Origin: Microbulbifer sp. YPW1 | GTDB taxonomy: Bacteria > Pseudomonadota > Gammaproteobacteria > Pseudomonadales > Cellvibrionaceae | Direction of reading: 5' to 3' | NCBI RefSeq assembly: GCF_013367775.1 | Contig: NZ_CP055157.1 | Coordinates: 4,042,001-4,106,000, forward strand | DNA length: 64,000 bases | Shown: one piece after another, positions 25,369 through 33,547 of the stretch | How the letters are laid out: the number at the start of each line of letters is the position of its first letter | Numbering within the stretch: position 1 is the first letter of the stretch | The notes under the pieces: generated by a model | The model's input: the letters and a program-made list of their open reading frames with translations, nothing else | Databases searched by the model: none | What the model was told of the DNA's origin: nothing | Position numbers and translations under genes: made by a program

Positions 25369-26040
25369 TTAAGCTTCTCCTAACGCTTTTATTGATAACG
25401 GGGAAATATCCGGCTATTGATCCCAGTATCACTCGCAGTAACTGACTGTAAGCTGAACCGGGTTCGCCATGGGCACGAAGACTATGCGCAAAGTCTCTAC
25501 AGGTCTACTGCCTATTTCCCAAATTTGACGTGTTGTGCATTCTGGCCGTGGCAGCTACAACAGCACACACTTTTATTCACCCACTACGATGACGACTAAC
25601 ACACTCATGTGAAGTTCTCTGGGGTATTCACGCTGGTGATTTCGAGCTCTGGTGCCACGCACCCTGCACTATTGGTGTAATCCGGTGTAATTCACTCTTC
25701 CACAGGATCTGTGGATAACTTTGTGCATGGATCTCGAAAAGCTTACCCCAAGCCGCACAAACGCTTGCCCCCAGCAATTTGGGCACTTTTTGGCCCATCG
25801 CTTTTACCCCTTTAAAATCAGTACTTTACGGGATTTTTCGACCTTTCCGTACCAACTAAACGGGCCGTGTCGGATAAATTCACAGCCCCCCTCTCCATGT
25901 GGAAAAAAACTTGTCAAGGCTTGACGAGGGCTGAAAAAACGAAATTTCGGGGTTTTCCAGAAATTGAGGTAGAAAAACGCGCATCGTTGAAAAAGTGGGA
26001 AGCACAAATAATGAATCCGGCCGAAAAATACGCCAACGCC
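25369..26040. other. 672-bp non-coding block with DnaA-box-like dyad
   Basis: No credible gene lies between the OmpA-type lipoprotein and slyX. The block is A/T-richer than its surroundings, especially 25800-26030. At 25710-25718 it contains TGTGGATAA, the complement of the consensus DnaA box TTATCCACA. This forms a dyad with TCCACA at 25699-25704 around a 5-nt centre. A TGTGGAAAA run (25899-25907) is a weaker relative. Gene context (no dnaA, dnaN, gidA) argues against oriC. It may hold the ompA-type gene promoter, a DnaA-titration site or an unrecognised small RNA. Confidence 0.4.
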
Positions 26041-26268
26041 TTAATAGTGTGGTGGCTTTTCGTCTCCCGGATTGCCGCCCTTCTGCACCTCAAATGACAG
26101 ATCCTGATATTTTTCTGTCATCTCTTTCATCCTCCCTACCAGGGCACGAATCTGCGCATCCTGGGCAGCGATCACATCATTAAGCTCGGCCAGGGTGTCT
26201 TCCTGAAAAGCGAGCCGGGTCTCAAGCTCGTCCACGCGCGCAGAGAGCTGTTCGTAATCTGTACTCAT
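26041..26268 (-). CDS. slyX: SlyX family protein
   Basis: This 75-aa protein is almost entirely one amphipathic coiled coil (heptads from about 5 to 55: ARVDELETRLAFQEDTLAEL, DAQIRALVGRMKEM) and ends in the family hallmark PPHY. The function is unknown; SlyX is conserved in proteobacteria and commonly encoded near fkpA/slyD, which are not here. AGAGGTGA precedes the ATG. The hydrolase gene on the same strand ends 28 bases upstream, so co-transcription is likely. Confidence 0.92.
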   Translation of the reverse strand: MSTDYEQLSARVDELETRLAFQEDTLAELNDVIAAQDAQIRALVGRMKEMTEKYQDLSFEVQKGGNPGDEKPPHY

Positions 26269-26296
26269 TGTTCACCTCTTGGGTACCTAAGCCCGC

Positions 26297-27442
26297 TTAA
26301 AGTAGGCTGTACAGGCAGTTCTTCAATCCAACCGCACGCTGATCCATAAACAGGCTCTGCCCCATGCGGGACGTGACATATCCAAATCCCAACTCTGCAC
26401 GCGGGTCGGCAAAGCCGACGCTACCGCCGGCCCCCGGATGTCCGAAGCCGGCTTCGCTGCCAAAGTGCAGATCTTCAGCGCCTGCGGATTTCAGGAAACC
26501 GCAGCCAAAGGCGACCTCGGCCTGCAAGATGGCGTCCTGCCCGCGGCTCTGCTCCGCGGTTGCCTCACGCAGAAGGGGCTGCGGGAGCATGCGGGGATCC
26601 TCAGCGGCAAGGTCACCGTAGACGGTCGCCAGGTCTTTGGCACTGAAGTGGCCGTTGGCCGCGGGAATCAGCGCGCCGCGCCACTGCTCACCGTTGGTGC
26701 CCATCATCAGCGATACCGGGTTGGTAAACGCAGTGGCCACTGGCCCCTGGCGGTCTTCCTTGATGGAGCGGCCGATGGCGTTATCGCGCAATTCCGGTAG
26801 TGGCTTCTTGAGGGGGCCAACGTCGGCAATTTCGGCGGAACGGTGGCCGACGGCACCGAAGCCACCGTCCAGTTCCAGCGGATCCGCGATACCGGCACGG
26901 TAAAGCGACATCAGTGGCTGGCCGCTGGCTTTTTCAATCAGCCCCCCGACCGTCCACCCGTAAAGGAAGGGTGCATAGCCCTGCTGGCTGCCGGGTTCCC
27001 ACCAGGGTTCCGTGGCGGCGACCTGCTCCAGTGCCGCGGGCCAATCGTAAATCAGGTCATCCTTCACCCGCTCGCGGAACGCGATCACCCCGGCGCGGTG
27101 ACAGAGCAGCTGGCGCCCGGTGATCCCGGACTTGCCGGCAGCCGCGAACTCGGGCCAGTAATATGCAACCGGCAAATCCAGGTCCAGGTTACCCGCGGCA
27201 ACCTGCTGCAGAGCGATCAGCGCGAGAATCCCCTTGGAAGAGGAAAACACGTTCGCGAGGGTATCTTCCTCAAACGCCCGTGTACCGGCGCGATCTGCAC
27301 TTCCCGCCCACAGCGACGCAATCACCTCCCCCTGATGCACGGCACAGAAGGAGGCGCCGACATCGCCGTGATCGCGAAAATTGGTGGCGAAAGCATCGTA
27401 TAGGGCTTCGAAGCCCGGAGCGCAGTATCCCTGTATATCCAT
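26297..27442 (-). CDS. Serine hydrolase, class C beta-lactamase fold (EstB-like esterase)
   Basis: This 381-aa protein of the AmpC/penicillin-binding-protein fold shows the nucleophile motif S-x-x-K in FSSSKG (about residue 69). The YxN-equivalent Tyr lies in APFLYGWTVGG, and GAGGSVGFADP near the C-terminus takes the place of the KTG strand. The absence of a signal peptide and the EstB-like LANVFSSSKGILAL suggest a cytoplasmic carboxylesterase rather than a beta-lactamase. The substrate is unknown. It precedes slyX on the same strand. Confidence 0.88.
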   Translation of the reverse strand: MDIQGYCAPGFEALYDAFATNFRDHGDVGASFCAVHQGEVIASLWAGSADRAGTRAFEEDTLANVFSSSKGILALIALQQVAAGNLDLDLPVAYYWPEFAAAGKSGITGRQLLCHRAGVIAFRERVKDDLIYDWPAALEQVAATEPWWEPGSQQGYAPFLYGWTVGGLIEKASGQPLMSLYRAGIADPLELDGGFGAVGHRSAEIADVGPLKKPLPELRDNAIGRSIKEDRQGPVATAFTNPVSLMMGTNGEQWRGALIPAANGHFSAKDLATVYGDLAAEDPRMLPQPLLREATAEQSRGQDAILQAEVAFGCGFLKSAGAEDLHFGSEAGFGHPGAGGSVGFADPRAELGFGYVTSRMGQSLFMDQRAVGLKNCLYSLL

Positions 27443-27611
27443 TGGGGTCAGCTACCAGTATCTGTAGGAGTTGATGGCGGAGTGGCCTCTGGAAGGAGGC
27501 GGTGGGTTGAACGGGGCGCAAGGATAGCGGATAGCAGCGGGGCTGTTAAGGCAGCCCCGGGACTATCACCGGTCGCTCCGCTCCAGGGCGCAGAGAATTT
27601 GCGCGGGTCGG

Positions 27612-28445
27612 TCAATCTTCTGTAATTGGCTCAAAATCTTCCAGCTTGTATCCACAGTGCTTGCAGAACTCGGAATCGGCATCGTGCCCCGCCCGCCCGC
27701 AATTGTGGCATCGCGCCAGTTGCTTTTCCCGACCCAGCTCGTGCGCCAGTTCGGCAGTGACGATACCGGTTGGCACCGCGATAATTGAGTAACCGATCAA
27801 CATGGTCATGGACGCAATCGCCTGCCCTAGCGTGGTCTGGGGGGTAATATCGCCGTAGCCCACGGTGGTGATGGTAACGATCGTCCAGTAGATACTTTTG
27901 GGGATGCTGGTGAACCCGTGCTTGGGCCCTTCCACAATAAACATAATGCTGCCGAAAATGATACACAGCACAAGCACACTGGAATAAAACACCAGTATCC
28001 GTCGACGCGCCTGCCACAGGGAGCGCACCAGCAGGTTGGCGTCACTCAGATAGCGCACCAGCTTCAGAACCCGGAAGATGCGCAGCACCCGCAACAGGCG
28101 GATCACCATCAGGTAAGTGGCGCCGGTAAATATCAGCGCCAGATAACTGGGGAGGATTGCCAGCAGGTCTACAACACCATAAAAGCTGAATACGTAGGCC
28201 CGACGGTCATTTGCACAGTAAATCCGGGTCAGGTACTCCACCGTAAACAGCGCGGTGAAAAACCACTCCAGGCGAAAGAAGATCTCCCCGTAGCGCACCC
28301 ACCAGCTCTCCACCGACGCGAGCAGGACCAGCGCCACACTGAGCAGGATGGTCCAGATAAGCACCACATCAAAATACTTCCCGGCCGGCGTGTCGGTGCC
28401 GAATATCACTTCATTGAGCCGCTTGCGGACACCTGTCAGGGCCAT
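27612..28445 (-). CDS. Voltage-gated potassium channel with C-terminal zinc ribbon
   Basis: This 277-aa six-helix ion-transport protein has an Arg-rich S4 segment (VIRLLRVLRIFRVLKLVRYL, about 108-127). The pore loop carries the selectivity filter TVGYGD, followed by ITPQTTLGQAIAS and helix S6. After S6, instead of an RCK domain, there is a short zinc ribbon: C246-x2-C249 and C261-x2-C264. It should pass K+ across the inner membrane in response to voltage. The zinc knuckle may act as an assembly or redox sensor (inference). It stands alone and is divergent from the SUI1 gene. Confidence 0.9.
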   Translation of the reverse strand: MALTGVRKRLNEVIFGTDTPAGKYFDVVLIWTILLSVALVLLASVESWWVRYGEIFFRLEWFFTALFTVEYLTRIYCANDRRAYVFSFYGVVDLLAILPSYLALIFTGATYLMVIRLLRVLRIFRVLKLVRYLSDANLLVRSLWQARRRILVFYSSVLVLCIIFGSIMFIVEGPKHGFTSIPKSIYWTIVTITTVGYGDITPQTTLGQAIASMTMLIGYSIIAVPTGIVTAELAHELGREKQLARCHNCGRAGHDADSEFCKHCGYKLEDFEPITED

Positions 28446-28629
28446 TCAGTCTTTTCCTTGTGTCTTTGAATGGAGGAATTCCCGTCATTTTAGCCGACCG
28501 GGCCCGGGTTCCATCAACCTTGTTCTGCATAGTCTACGCAGGTGACTGCTCACGGAGCCTTTATCTGCCCAGCGCGCTTCGGCTATCCTTGCGCGGCAAG
28601 AAAGTAACCGATACCTGTAAAGCACGATT

Positions 28630-28953
28630 ATGAGTGACAAAAACCGGCTTGTTTATTCCACCGACCGCGGCCGCATCAAGGAATCCGCACCGGCAGAAAA
28701 ACGCCATCAGGGCGACGGCATCGTCCGTATCCAGAGAGAAACCAAGGGCCGTAAGGGTAAAGGCGTGACCTGTGTCAGGGGCGTAGAGGGCACTGACAGT
28801 GAGCTGAAACTGCTACTGGCCGAGCTGAAGAAGCGGTGTGGTTGCGGTGGCGCCCTGAAGGATGGCGTCATTGAAATACAGGGCGATAAACGGGATGAGA
28901 TCAAGGCGGTTCTGGAGGCCAAGAGCTACAAGGTAAAGCTGGCCGGAGGCTGA
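28630..28953 (+). CDS. yciH: SUI1/eIF1-like translation factor (YciH)
   Basis: This 107-aa protein has the bacterial SUI1 fold: VRIQRETKGRKGKGVTCVRG (about 32-51), followed by the helix LKLLLAELKKRCGCGGALKDGVIEIQGD. The basic GRKGKG loop contacts the ribosome in eIF1. Bacterial YciH can discriminate against non-canonical initiation and has been linked to stress translation. It is a single gene starting about 180 bases from the divergent K+ channel. Confidence 0.93.
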   Translation: MSDKNRLVYSTDRGRIKESAPAEKRHQGDGIVRIQRETKGRKGKGVTCVRGVEGTDSELKLLLAELKKRCGCGGALKDGVIEIQGDKRDEIKAVLEAKSYKVKLAGG

Positions 28954-28998
28954 TTGCCCCCGGTCAGGAAGCCGGCTTCCCGTGTAAGGCGTCGCGGA

Positions 28999-31671
28999 TT
29001 ACAAGGTTCCGGCGAGCCGCAGGGGCTTCACCTTGCGGCGCGCCTCCTCTGCCAGGCACAGCTGCAACAGCCGCGCCAATGCCAGGTGATATCCCTCGCA
29101 CACCACGGCACTGGCATTTTTACAGCGCAGCTCTATCGCCTGCAGCTCTCCCGCCAGGTCTCCTCCGCGGGACTCGGCCACACCGTTCGCATCACCAGCG
29201 CCACAGGCCGCGAGTTTCTCAAGCAGCGGTGCCGGCAGAAGCGCAGGCGCATCGCCAGCAATCCTGAGAACCTCACGGATCTGCTGTACCGCCAGCTGGG
29301 TGTATTTCTGCAGCAGCGACGCGGGAATCTCATTCCCGGGCAGGCATTCAATCAGCTCGCACACCAGATCACCGTAGCGGTCGAGACTGCTGAGCGGCTC
29401 GCGTATACGCTCAAAGTCCTGTAGCTGCGCCAGCGCAGCATCCGCATCACTGCGCTCCCCGCCGCTCAAACCAATCACCGTCCCCTGGACACGCTGAAAG
29501 AACATCTGATGTAACTGCTGACGCTGTTGCAGGCACTCCTGGATCCGCGCGCGATTGTCTTTGCGGGAAGCTTCTGCAGCGGAAGGAGTGGTTCCGCTCA
29601 GTTCGAAGCGGCGCGGATCCACGCGCACATTGGCCCGCACCAGTGCCGCGCCCAACTGGATCCGCGAACCACTCAGCTGCAGTTGCGCCAAGCGCTGTTC
29701 CTGCTCCTGAAGATCCACCAGGCGCGAGCGCAGCCAGTCGATGGTGTCTTGCAGCCCAAGTTCCGCCAGCTCCGCATTTTGCGGGCCCTGCATCGGCAGG
29801 AAGTCCCGCGGGATCACCCGGTTAAAGTACTCTGACAGCACCTGCTGCGCTTCCTCGGTTTCCTTGCTTGCCGTCAACAGCAGACTGTTTTCCACCGCGC
29901 GACAACTCTCCTCCGTTCCAATACGGCTTGCGCGCGCGCACAGCTCGTCGAAATCGGTAAACAGTTTCTGCACCGAAAAGTCGACTCGCTGTAACAGTGC
30001 CGACAGCTGCCGCGCCTCTGCCGCGGCGATTCGGTCGTGTCCGGCAGGCTCGGCCGGCAGCCAACAGTCGGTATCTTCAGCCATTGCCATATCGATACTT
30101 GTGCGAGTGGCCTCTTCCAGGTTGCGGTAAAGCCAGCGTATAGCACGTGGAATATCTGCCAGTCGCTTGCCGGTAACCTGCGCTTCACGGTTGATCTCAC
30201 CGCATATCAGGTCGGCGTGCACCAGTTGATTCCATCGCTCGGCAAACTGCGCAAATTCTTCGCTGCCAATCATTTGCGCCGCGGCGAGATCCGCGCGGGC
30301 TTCCAGCCTGCGGGCAACCGCGCCACTGGTCACGCGGTGAACCCCCTGCAAGCGATCCAGCAGCGGCACCAGCGCCAATCCGCAAGCGGACAGCAGTTTA
30401 TGCAAAGGTTTGAGCGCCGAGATACGCGGGGCAGTCGGCTCATCCTCGGCGCTGAGTAAGGTTACTTCCCGCTCCAGCGCGTCCTGCCAGGATTTCAGCC
30501 GCTGCGCCGTCGTCATTGAAAGATACACACAGGTGCGCATCAGCGCCCCCTGGTGATAGGACAGTGCACGTGCAACCAGCGCCACAACGTCACCGCCATT
30601 CAGTGTCGCCACCGCTCCGAGCCCCAGTCGCAGGGTGCGCGGCCCACCGGGCTTAAGGGTCACTTCAATTTCCGAACCGGCCGTCACCTCAAGCGGAGTA
30701 CTTTTTGCCCCCGGCGCAGCAGCGAGGTTTTTCGGTCCCGGCTGCTTGCCGGCGATACTCAGTCCGGATCTTGCCTCCAGTACCTCAAGCAGCAGGAACA
30801 AACCGGGCGCTTCAGATTTGCGAATGCTGACCGCAGCAGTATGTTCGGACTCCGCCAGCGCCCGCCAGCGAGCGGTAAAAAACGGATACACCAGCAACGT
30901 GCCTACAAACCCCGTAAGCAGGAGCTTGATCAATACGCTGATAACGGTGCCCGCGCCGAAAGTGCCATCCATAACGGCGGCAGGTAGTGCCCACAGCGCC
31001 ATTCCTATGGAATAGATACAAAAGAGCAACAAAGCGGTAAACAGGGCCGGTACCACTGCCGCGCTGACGAGGCCCGGGAGCAACGCCAGCCGCTGTGCCA
31101 TGGAATCGAAACCGGCGCTTTCGCTGGTGAATAGCTCTTCCAGTTGCGCACGGGCCGCGGAGGCCTGACGCTCGCGAGGTGCCGGCGTATCGCTGGTTGA
31201 TTGGGGTGGTTTTTGGGGGGGCTCAGGCCGAACTTCCGCTTGCGCAGCTGGCGCCACCTTTTTGCCGGAATTTTGAACAGGCGTTTGCGCGGTCTTTTGC
31301 GCAGATTGTTGCCGGGCTATCTCTTGAGTCGCCGGCTTCGCATCACCGGAGCGCCCGCCTTGAGCAGCGGACTCTTTGCGCGCCTTGCGCTTTTGCGCAA
31401 ATTGCAGACGGGCCAGGATGGCGCGGTTGTCGAACTTGCCGGCGGGGTGAACTTCGATTTTCAAGCCGATCTGTTGTAGCTGGGTGCGATACTGGACCAC
31501 CTGACCTGGAGAGAGTTGATCCTTGATCACCCACCCTTTCAGGAAAAGCTTGCGCGCCTGTTCGGCACTGACCGAGAAGGTGCTGGCCACCTCCTGCAAT
31601 ACTTCCGCAGGTGCTTTCGCACGCAGGGTTTTACCTGCAGATACAATCTGGAATTTTTGTTGGCCTGACAT
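28999..31671 (-). CDS. Large membrane protein resembling an M48 peptidase without HExxH (pseudo-enzyme)
   Basis: This 890-aa protein starts with a small N-terminal domain (5-76, FQIVSAGKTLRAKAPAEVLQ) of the kind that precedes M48-type membrane proteases in related bacteria. A Pro/Gln/Ala-rich disordered linker follows (95-175), then two membrane spans (about 198-228 and 240-264). Residues 290-500 follow an M48 plan: TLRLGLGAVATLNGGDVVALVARALSYHQG sits where VVAHExxH should be, but H, E and H are replaced (L365, V366, A369). The later E-x3-D is kept (E457, D461). A long helical C-terminal region (500-890) follows. It is probably a catalytically dead scaffold. It stands alone and is convergent with yciH. 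Confidence 0.65.
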   Translation of the reverse strand: MSGQQKFQIVSAGKTLRAKAPAEVLQEVASTFSVSAEQARKLFLKGWVIKDQLSPGQVVQYRTQLQQIGLKIEVHPAGKFDNRAILARLQFAQKRKARKESAAQGGRSGDAKPATQEIARQQSAQKTAQTPVQNSGKKVAPAAQAEVRPEPPQKPPQSTSDTPAPRERQASAARAQLEELFTSESAGFDSMAQRLALLPGLVSAAVVPALFTALLLFCIYSIGMALWALPAAVMDGTFGAGTVISVLIKLLLTGFVGTLLVYPFFTARWRALAESEHTAAVSIRKSEAPGLFLLLEVLEARSGLSIAGKQPGPKNLAAAPGAKSTPLEVTAGSEIEVTLKPGGPRTLRLGLGAVATLNGGDVVALVARALSYHQGALMRTCVYLSMTTAQRLKSWQDALEREVTLLSAEDEPTAPRISALKPLHKLLSACGLALVPLLDRLQGVHRVTSGAVARRLEARADLAAAQMIGSEEFAQFAERWNQLVHADLICGEINREAQVTGKRLADIPRAIRWLYRNLEEATRTSIDMAMAEDTDCWLPAEPAGHDRIAAAEARQLSALLQRVDFSVQKLFTDFDELCARASRIGTEESCRAVENSLLLTASKETEEAQQVLSEYFNRVIPRDFLPMQGPQNAELAELGLQDTIDWLRSRLVDLQEQEQRLAQLQLSGSRIQLGAALVRANVRVDPRRFELSGTTPSAAEASRKDNRARIQECLQQRQQLHQMFFQRVQGTVIGLSGGERSDADAALAQLQDFERIREPLSSLDRYGDLVCELIECLPGNEIPASLLQKYTQLAVQQIREVLRIAGDAPALLPAPLLEKLAACGAGDANGVAESRGGDLAGELQAIELRCKNASAVVCEGYHLALARLLQLCLAEEARRKVKPLRLAGTL

Positions 31672-31855
31672 GAAATACTCACCGCGCGAGGTTGGCTGTT
31701 AACCCAGCGGTGAGCCTAAAAGATTCATCAGCGGCGGAGTGCGCACTGGTTCTCAGTGAATTCGGCAATATGGGACATATTTCCGGTTTACCAACCAGGA
31801 TCACAGTCACTGGCGGAACAATGTCTCATTAGCCCGGGATAGAGGGCCGACGCCC

Positions 31856-33370
31856 CTACTCCATGTGCTCTCCCGGGGTATGTGGCCCACCCTGCCAAAC
31901 ATCCGGTTCTATCCCGGGGATATCGTGCTGTCGAGCATCAAACACCGGCTCAGTAATTCCGCGATTCCGCTGAGTTTCGTAGTCCGCGAACACCTTGATC
32001 GCCACCCCGGACAACAACAGAATCGCGAGCAGGTTGGCAGAAGCCATAAAGCCCATGGACATGTCCGCCATATTCCACAGCAACTGGAAGTTATCGGAAC
32101 TCCCGCTCCAGGCCACCCAGGCGCCGAACAGGATAAAAACGATATACAGGAACCGGTAGCAGAATATGGATACCCGCGTATGCCAAAGATAGAAAATGTT
32201 GGTTTCGGCATAGTAGTAGTTGGCGATCACCGAGGTAAACGCAAAGAAAATCAGCGCGATCGCGATAAAGCTGCTCCCCCAGCTGCCCACCTCACTGGCC
32301 AGCGCCGCCTGGGTAAGCGTCACCCCCTCCATGGCGCCACTCAGTTCGACGTTACTCAGCAGAATAAGCGCCGCTGTGGCGGTGCAGATCAGCATGGTAT
32401 CGAGAAATACCGAGGCCATCTGCACATACCCCTGCACTACCGGGTGTTTTACATCGGCAACCGCGCCCACGTTTGGCGACGAACCCATACCCGCCTCATT
32501 GGAAAAAAGACCCCGCTTGATACCGTTGGCCACCACCGCGCCAAACGCGCCCGCCCCCGCCTCCTGCATACCAAAGGCATTGGCAAAGATCAGGCTGAAG
32601 ACCTCGGGTATGCGCGAGATATTGGTGGCAATCACAAACAACGCGATGGCAATGTAGGCCAGCGCCATGACCGGAACTACGATACCGGCGAAGCGACCGA
32701 TCGATTTGATCCCGCCAAACACAATCAACCCCGCCAGAACGGCGATTAGCACGCCCACAACAAGCGGGTTGATCCCCCAGGCAGAGTGGATCGCCTCGGA
32801 CATGGCATTGGCCTGCACAGCGTTGAAGAAAAAGCCAAAGCAAATAATCAGGAAGACAGAAAAGACAATGGACAGCCATTTCCAGCGCTTGCCCAGCCCC
32901 TTGTCGATGTAATACGCAGGGCCGCCGCGAAAGGTGCCCGCTACCTCGCCCTGCTCCTTGAAGACTTGTGCGAGGGTGTTCTCCACCAGACTGGTGGCCA
33001 TCCCCACCATGGCCACCAGCCACATCCAGAAGATGGCTCCTGGCCCACCGGCGGTAATTGCTACCGCTACACCGGCGATATTGCCAGTGCCCACGCGGGC
33101 TGCCGCGCTGGTGGCGAAGGCCTGAAATGACGATACTGCGTCATCATGCTCCTTGTGGAAACTGTGCCCCATCACCCGCAGCATGTGGCCGAAACAGCGA
33201 AACTGCACAAACCCCATGCGCACCGTGAAATACAGGCCCGCAGGCAGTAGCGCCGCGATCAGGATGCCCAGCCACCAGTATCCGCCCAGGCCGCCCCAGG
33301 TGAGGCTGTTTCCCCAACCGATCAGAGATGCCAAGCCGTCCAATAACCCCTGCATACCGCTCTCCGCCAT
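31856..33370 (-). CDS. Sodium:alanine (glycine) symporter AgcS family
   Basis: This 504-aa inner-membrane protein has about 11 hydrophobic helices. It shows AgcS signatures: GTGNIAGVAVAITAGGPGAIFWMW (here 92-115) and NGIKRGLFSNEAGMGSSPNVGAVADV. It imports alanine or glycine with Na+. The C-terminal 50 residues are hydrophilic. No glycine riboswitch was recognised in the 150 bases upstream. It is divergent from the S9 peptidase gene; amino acid uptake beside a peptidase is a sensible pairing but may be chance. Confidence 0.92.
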   Translation of the reverse strand: MAESGMQGLLDGLASLIGWGNSLTWGGLGGYWWLGILIAALLPAGLYFTVRMGFVQFRCFGHMLRVMGHSFHKEHDDAVSSFQAFATSAAARVGTGNIAGVAVAITAGGPGAIFWMWLVAMVGMATSLVENTLAQVFKEQGEVAGTFRGGPAYYIDKGLGKRWKWLSIVFSVFLIICFGFFFNAVQANAMSEAIHSAWGINPLVVGVLIAVLAGLIVFGGIKSIGRFAGIVVPVMALAYIAIALFVIATNISRIPEVFSLIFANAFGMQEAGAGAFGAVVANGIKRGLFSNEAGMGSSPNVGAVADVKHPVVQGYVQMASVFLDTMLICTATAALILLSNVELSGAMEGVTLTQAALASEVGSWGSSFIAIALIFFAFTSVIANYYYAETNIFYLWHTRVSIFCYRFLYIVFILFGAWVAWSGSSDNFQLLWNMADMSMGFMASANLLAILLLSGVAIKVFADYETQRNRGITEPVFDARQHDIPGIEPDVWQGGPHTPGEHME

Positions 33371-33474
33371 AGTAATCCATCCCCGGGTTTCTCCCAGGGG
33401 CGGCTGGCGCCGAATGACGCGACTACATTAAGACTAGCAGCCGATTAGAACCGTGTTGCGCGCAGTCGCGGCAT

Positions 33475-33502
33475 TTGCCGCACTCGCGAGCCAGCGTACA
33501 AT
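33475..33502 (+). promoter_or_regulatory. Putative sigma70 promoter for the S9 peptidase-greB operon
   Basis: TTGCCG (33475-33480), a 16-base spacer and TACAAT (33497-33502) make a reasonable -35/-10 pair on the plus strand. Transcription would begin near 33509, 15 to 40 bases ahead of the possible start codons. Confidence 0.45.
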
Positions 33503-33547
33503 GCGTTCATTCACGCCAGCAGGATGTATTTCAAGGCGACAGGAGAG

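Noticed and set aside
25699..25718. Replication origin
   Set aside because: A single DnaA-box-like site with no dnaA, dnaN, gidA or repeated boxes nearby is not enough to call an origin.
28967..28980. 14-base perfect palindrome between yciH and the pseudo-M48 gene as a terminator
   Set aside because: GGAAGCCGGCTTCC has no loop and no T tract on either strand; with convergent genes it could still stop polymerase, but the support is too weak.
33371..33523. Possible glycine riboswitch ahead of the AgcS symporter
   Set aside because: AgcS genes are often controlled this way, but the 150 bases upstream show none of the conserved aptamer core.
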